Part shown: positions 11,884 to 15,165 of the stretch, piece after piece
How positions within the stretch are numbered: the stretch's first letter is position 1
Layout: each line of letters opens with the position of its first letter
Source of the DNA: JAAYZK01 sp964535025
GTDB lineage: Bacteria > Planctomycetota > Phycisphaerae > SM23-33 > FEN-1343
Reading direction: 5' to 3'
Assembly: GCA_964535025.1 (NCBI GenBank)
Contig: CAZHRW010000180.1
Span: 1-15,165, forward strand
DNA length: 15,165 nt
The notes under the pieces: generated by a model
Database searches by the model: none
What the model saw: only the letters and a program-made list of their open reading frames with translations
What the model was told of the DNA's origin: nothing
Program-made: the position numbers and the translations under genes

Positions 11884-14121
11884 TCACGCGCCCTCGGCGG
11901 CCAGGGCCCCGCGGATCTTGGCGGTCAGGGCGTCGACGAGGAAAGGCTTCTGGAGGAAGTGCGCCTCGCGGTTCACCGGCGAGCGGCGGGCGATCACGTC
12001 GTCGGTGTAGCCGGACATGTACACCACCCGCAGGTCCGGGCACAGCGGCCGCAGGGCTTCGCGGAGCTCGGCGCCGTTCATCTGGGGCATGATCACGTCG
12101 GTCAGCAGCAGGTCGATCCGCCGCCCGTGGCACCGGGCCAGGGCGAGCGCCTCGTCGGGCACGGCGGCCTGGAACACGCGGTAGCCGCACCCGGCCAGGA
12201 CGGTGCAGGTGAGCTTGCGGACCGCCGGGTCGTCCTCGACGACCAGGATCGTCCGCGGCCCGTCCGGGGCGGGTGCGTCGGCGACGACGGCCGGCGCCGG
12301 CGCCGTGACGGGCACGTCGCGGGCGGGGGGCAGGATCACCGTGAACGTCGACCCGGCGCCGGGGGCGCTGTCGACGGCGATGGCGCCGCCGTGCTGTTGG
12401 ACGATCCCCAGCGCCGTCGGGAGGCCCAGCCCGGTGCCTCGCTCGGCGTCCTTGGTGGTGAAGAACGGCTCGAACACCCGCGCCCGCGTCGCCGCGTCCA
12501 TTCCGGCGCCGGTGTCCCGCACCGACAGCGCCACGTACGCCCCGGGGCCGATCCGCCAGTGCGCCGGGATGTCCGACGCCGCCAGCTCGCGCGGGCCGGT
12601 GGTGAGGGTGATCGTCCCGTCGCGACCGATCGCGTCGGCGGCGTTGATGACGAGGTTGATCAGCACCTGCTCGATCTGCCCGGCGTCGGCGTGGATCGGG
12701 CACGGCTGGCCGGCGGTCTCGACGTGCAGGGCGATGTCCTCGGGGACCACCCGCCGCAGCAGCCGCTCGGCGCCGGCGACGAGGGCATTGAGGTCGACGG
12801 TCCGCATTGTCAGCACCTGCTTGCGGCCGAAGGCGAGCAGTTGGCCCGTCAGGTCCTTGGCGCGGGCGGCGGCGCGGGCGATCTCCTCCAGGTCGGCCCG
12901 CCGCGGATCGTCGTCGGCCGTCGCGGCCAGCACCATCTCGGCATAGCCGCCGATGGGGGTCAGGAGGTTGTTGAAGTCGTGGGCGATCCCCCCGGCCAGC
13001 CGGCCGATGGCCTCCATCTTCTGCGCCTGGCGGAGCTGATGCTCGGCCTGCTTCTGGTCGGTGACGTCGTGGCCGTACACGTTGACGTACCCGCCCTCGG
13101 GCACCGGCACGAACGTCATCCGGTAGCTGCGCCCGTCGGCGACCATCTCGACTTCCACCCGCCGCCCCGACGCCGTCGCCTCGCGGGCGCCGGCGGCCAG
13201 GGCGCCGGTGGCCCGCGACCCGGGGGGCGCGCGGAAGGCCTTCAGCAGACCCGTGGCGGCGTTGTTGGCGTCCTGGACGACCCCGTCGGCGCCGAGGCGG
13301 AGCAGCGGCTCGGGGTCCTCCGCCGCCAGGCGCGCCAGCGACGCCACCTGCAGGCGGGCGCGCCGACTCTCGGTGATGTCCATGAACGACATCGCCAACT
13401 GCCCCGGTCGCGGCCGGTAGGCCGTGACGGCCATGTACCGGTCGAACGACCGGGCGTATTCCTCGAGATGCACCCACTGCCCGGTGGTCGCCACCCGGGC
13501 GAACGCCTCCAGCCAGCGGGCGCCGGCATTGGGAACGACCTCCAACATCCGCTTGCCGACGGTCTCGGCGGCCGACAGCCCCGTCAGACGCTCGAAGGCG
13601 GGGTTGACCGCCACGGCGCGGTAGTCGATCGGTGTGCCCGCCGCATCGGTGACCACGTCGAACAGGGCGTGGCCGTTGACCATGCTGTTGAACAGTGCCC
13701 GGTACCGCGCCTCGCTGGCGCGCAGGGCCTGCTCGGCACGACGTCGGGCGGTGATGTCGCGGGTGACGCCCAGAACGTGTGTCGCTCGGCCGGCATCGTC
13801 TTTCAGCGTGGACCCGTGGGTCGCATGCCAGCATTCGCTGCCGTCGGGGAGGACGATTCGGTATTCCCCGCTGAAATCCCTCTGGTCGGCGACGATCTCA
13901 TCGAGCCTGCCGGCGATGCGGGCGCGGTCATCGGGATGAACGAGGGCGAGAAACTGCTCGCGCGTCAGCGGTGCCTGGTGCGGCGAGCGCCCGAACAGTG
14001 CGTACATCGTCTCGTCCCAGTAGCTCCGGCCCGTGTGCAGATCCCATTGCCACGTTCCCAGGCGGGCGCCGCGGACGGCCAGTTGCAGCCGCCGCAGTTC
14101 CGTCCGATCCTCCCGAGCCAT
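11884..14121 (-). CDS. Soluble multi-PAS hybrid sensor histidine kinase with C-terminal receiver domain
   Basis: This is a two-component sensor that should autophosphorylate on histidine and pass the phosphate to its own receiver. The 745 residues hold a PAS_3-type domain (about 15-125: TWQWDL, HPDD, EYRIVLPDGSECWHA, ending VTRDIT), a second PAS (about 135-252, ending FMDITESRR) and a degenerate third PAS (about 270-355, ending HDVTDQKQAE). Next comes HisKA with phospho-acceptor His381 in GGIAHDFNN, and HATPase_c with NLVINAADAI (489-498), DTGAGMD (536-542), FEPFFTTK (550-557) and GTGLGLPTALGIV (562-574). The receiver (about 622-740) has Glu629-Asp630-Asp631, phospho-acceptor Asp675 (LLLTDVIMP), Ser703 and Lys725. 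No membrane segment or signal peptide is seen, so it should sense a cytoplasmic signal. GGAGG 5 nt before the ATG at 14121 decides the start. No DNA-binding response regulator lies nearby. Confidence 0.95.
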   Translation of the reverse strand: MAREDRTELRRLQLAVRGARLGTWQWDLHTGRSYWDETMYALFGRSPHQAPLTREQFLALVHPDDRARIAGRLDEIVADQRDFSGEYRIVLPDGSECWHATHGSTLKDDAGRATHVLGVTRDITARRRAEQALRASEARYRALFNSMVNGHALFDVVTDAAGTPIDYRAVAVNPAFERLTGLSAAETVGKRMLEVVPNAGARWLEAFARVATTGQWVHLEEYARSFDRYMAVTAYRPRPGQLAMSFMDITESRRARLQVASLARLAAEDPEPLLRLGADGVVQDANNAATGLLKAFRAPPGSRATGALAAGAREATASGRRVEVEMVADGRSYRMTFVPVPEGGYVNVYGHDVTDQKQAEHQLRQAQKMEAIGRLAGGIAHDFNNLLTPIGGYAEMVLAATADDDPRRADLEEIARAAARAKDLTGQLLAFGRKQVLTMRTVDLNALVAGAERLLRRVVPEDIALHVETAGQPCPIHADAGQIEQVLINLVINAADAIGRDGTITLTTGPRELAASDIPAHWRIGPGAYVALSVRDTGAGMDAATRARVFEPFFTTKDAERGTGLGLPTALGIVQQHGGAIAVDSAPGAGSTFTVILPPARDVPVTAPAPAVVADAPAPDGPRTILVVEDDPAVRKLTCTVLAGCGYRVFQAAVPDEALALARCHGRRIDLLLTDVIMPQMNGAELREALRPLCPDLRVVYMSGYTDDVIARRSPVNREAHFLQKPFLVDALTAKIRGALAAEGA

Positions 14122-14137
14122 ACCGGCCTCCAAGCCC

Positions 14138-14161
14138 AAAAACGCGGACCAGCCGTGGTCC
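14138..14161 (-). terminator. Terminator-like hairpin in the leader of the kinase gene (candidate attenuator)
   Basis: On the minus strand, GGACCA, loop CGGC and TGGTCC form a perfect 6-bp hairpin (14161-14146), followed by GCG and five T (14142-14138). It lies between the predicted transcription start (near 14184) and the GGAGG ribosome site (near 14127-14131). It could therefore end transcription early or act as a structured leader. The stem is short and the T run short and offset by 3 nt, so it may be a weak or conditional terminator. Confidence 0.45.
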
Positions 14162-14190
14162 CATCCGCTCCCGATCGACCTGTGCGGGCG

Positions 14191-14219
14191 ATTGTAGCGG
14201 CCGGGCGAATCCCTGACAA
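14191..14219 (-). promoter_or_regulatory. Sigma70-type promoter of the kinase gene
   Basis: On the minus strand, TTGTCA (14214-14219) and TACAAT (14191-14196), each 5 of 6 matches, are separated by exactly 17 bp. The start would be near 14184, giving a leader of about 63 nt that contains the hairpin at 14146-14161. It is divergent from the GH5 promoter, with only 15 bp between the two -35 boxes. Confidence 0.65.
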
Positions 14220-14225
14220 GCCCGC

Positions 14226-14248
14226 GACGGGCCCTTGTGCGGCCCGTC
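14226..14248. promoter_or_regulatory. 8-bp inverted repeat over the GH5 -35 box (candidate operator)
   Basis: GACGGGCC (14226-14233) and GGCCCGTC (14241-14248) are perfect inverted copies separated by 7 nt. The spacer contains the presumed -35 box of the GH5 gene, and the left arm lies 6 bp from the kinase -35 box. This placement suits an operator controlling one or both divergent genes. Confidence 0.45.
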
Positions 14249-14263
14249 CGGGCGGCGTAAACT
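14235..14263 (+). promoter_or_regulatory. Promoter of the GH5 gene, possibly giving a leaderless mRNA
   Basis: TTGTGC (14235-14240) and TAAACT (14258-14263) are spaced by 17 bp. The -10 box ends 6 nt before the ATG at 14270, so transcription would begin on the start codon itself. No ribosome-binding site stands before that ATG, which fits a leaderless message. The hexamers are only moderate matches (3 and 4 of 6). Confidence 0.4.
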
Positions 14264-14269
14264 CTGCCC

Positions 14270-15165
14270 ATGCCTCTGACCATCCATCGCGGCACGAACA
14301 TCTCCCACTGGCTCAGCCAGTCCGCGCGCCGCGGCGACGAGCGCCGCAAGTTCTTCACGGCCGCCGACGTGGGCCGCCTGGCCGACTGGCCGTTCGACCA
14401 CCTCCGCCTGCCGGTCGACGAGGAGCAGTTGTGGGACGACGCCGGCCGTCCGATCGCCGAGGCGTTCGACCTGCTGGACGGCGCCCTGGACTGGTGCGCC
14501 GAGGCGGGTCTGAAGACGATCGTGGACCTGCACATCCTCCGCAGCCACCACTTCAACGCCGCCGACAAGGCGAGCCTGTTCACCGACCCGGCCGCCGCCG
14601 AGCACCTGGCCGACCTGTGGCGTCAGCTTTCGGCCCGCCTGTCGTCGCGGCCGAACGACCGGGTCGCCTACGAGCTGCTCAACGAGGCCGTCGCGCCCGA
14701 CGACGAGGACTGGAACCGCGTGGCGACGATCGCCTTCAATGCCCTCCGGGCGCTCGAGCCGCGCCGCACGATCGTCCTGGGCTCCAATGGGTTCAACTCC
14801 GCCACCACCTACGATCGGCTGCGGATCCCCGACGATCCCGAGATGATCCTGACCTTTCACTACTACCGGCCGATGCTCATCACGCACTACCGCGCCGCCT
14901 GGTGGGCCGGCGGTCGCGACTATGACGGCCCGGTCCACTACCCCGGCCGTCCGATCGCCGACGGCGACCTGCCCGCGGCCGCCGCGGTGCTCGGCGATGA
15001 GCTCGACCAGCTCAACCAGCCCTACGATCGCGGGCGGATGGAAGCCGCCCTCGCCCAGCCCCTGGCCGCCCGCCGGCGCACGGGCCTGCCGCTGTACTGC
15101 GGGGAATTCGGCGTCCTGCACACCACGCCGACGCCGATCCGCCTCGCCTGGTACCGCGACTTCCT
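14270..15165 (+). CDS. Glycoside hydrolase family 5 (cellulase-type) protein, partial
   Basis: GH5 enzymes are retaining endo- or exo-beta-glycosidases (cellulase, mannanase, glucosidase types) with a TIM barrel. The first 298 residues are in the window and the C-terminus lies beyond the right edge, probably by only a short stretch because both catalytic motifs are already present. Visible signatures are RGTNISHWL (7-15), DHLRLPVD (43-50) with Arg46, VDLH (85-88), YELLNE (134-139) with the acid/base Glu139, LTFHYYRP (194-201) with His197 and Tyr198, and LYCGEFGV (275-282) with the nucleophile Glu279. No signal peptide precedes the first barrel strand, so the protein may act in the cytoplasm on short oligosaccharides, or leave the cell by another route. 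The start at 14270 is the first residue of the conserved barrel. The gene is divergent from the kinase across 148 bp. Confidence 0.92.
   Translation, partial: MPLTIHRGTNISHWLSQSARRGDERRKFFTAADVGRLADWPFDHLRLPVDEEQLWDDAGRPIAEAFDLLDGALDWCAEAGLKTIVDLHILRSHHFNAADKASLFTDPAAAEHLADLWRQLSARLSSRPNDRVAYELLNEAVAPDDEDWNRVATIAFNALRALEPRRTIVLGSNGFNSATTYDRLRIPDDPEMILTFHYYRPMLITHYRAAWWAGGRDYDGPVHYPGRPIADGDLPAAAAVLGDELDQLNQPYDRGRMEAALAQPLAARRRTGLPLYCGEFGVLHTTPTPIRLAWYRDF

Noticed and set aside
14122..14583. Upstream extension of the kinase frame
   Set aside because: It would run over the promoter, the leader hairpin and the divergent GH5 gene. The ATG at 14121 has a proper GGAGG site and leads directly into the first PAS domain.
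13928..15121. Minus-strand 397-codon open frame opposite GH5
   Set aside because: The plus strand encodes intact GH5 catalytic motifs here and overlapping sense/antisense coding is improbable. The product has no recognisable family.
1..15165. tRNA or rRNA genes, CRISPR arrays, insertion sequences, prophage or defence genes
   Set aside because: I looked for these and saw no cloverleaf, regularly spaced repeats, transposase, integrase or known defence motif.

Overview
The window is GC-rich bacterial DNA (around 70% G+C by eye). It holds eleven protein genes with little space between them, and no RNA gene, insertion sequence, CRISPR array or phage gene that I can see. The gene set points to a planctomycete-like heterotroph, possibly of the Phycisphaerae type: a GH4 glycosidase, a GH5 glycosidase, a large TIM-barrel protein with a CBM9-like tail, a Gfo/Idh/MocA oxidoreductase, a xylose-isomerase-like isomerase, a creatininase-family amidohydrolase, an M23 peptidase with PKD domains, and a soluble multi-PAS hybrid kinase. 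The taxonomic placement is an inference from gene content and base composition, with no marker gene behind it.

Layout. At the left edge a GH4 glycosidase (minus strand, 3' end outside the window) is divergent from a secreted M23/PKD peptidase (plus strand, 1478-3016). From 3055 to 14121 every gene is on the minus strand. In transcription order these are: a PAS hybrid histidine kinase (14121-11884), a small basic hypothetical protein (11839-11306), a DUF3524-type glycosyltransferase resembling tRNA-queuosine mannosyltransferase (11298-10144), and an AEC-family transporter (10147-9215, overlapping the previous gene by 4 bp). These are followed by a Gfo/Idh/MocA oxidoreductase (9158-7833), the large TIM-barrel/CBM9-like protein (7755-4957), a creatininase-family protein (4746-4024) and a sugar isomerase/epimerase (3942-3055). 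At the right edge a GH5 glycosidase (plus strand, from 14270) is divergent from the kinase and runs off the window.

Regulation. Sigma70-like promoters with 16-17 bp spacers can be read upstream of the GH4, creatininase, TIM-barrel, oxidoreductase, kinase and GH5 genes. A strong intrinsic terminator (4893-4935) closes the TIM-barrel gene. A terminator-like hairpin with a T run lies inside the kinase leader, and an 8-bp inverted repeat covers the -35 box of the GH5 gene. For three genes the -10 box sits 7-8 nt before an ATG, which suggests leaderless mRNAs.

How the genes may work together. The GH4, GH5 and TIM-barrel/CBM9-like proteins would release or trim sugars. The oxidoreductase, creatininase-family hydrolase and isomerase match the enzyme classes that oxidise a cyclic sugar or inositol, open the ring and epimerise the product. 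The glycosyltransferase, small basic protein and transporter form a separate, tightly packed unit downstream of the kinase. These pathway statements are inferences from family membership and gene order.
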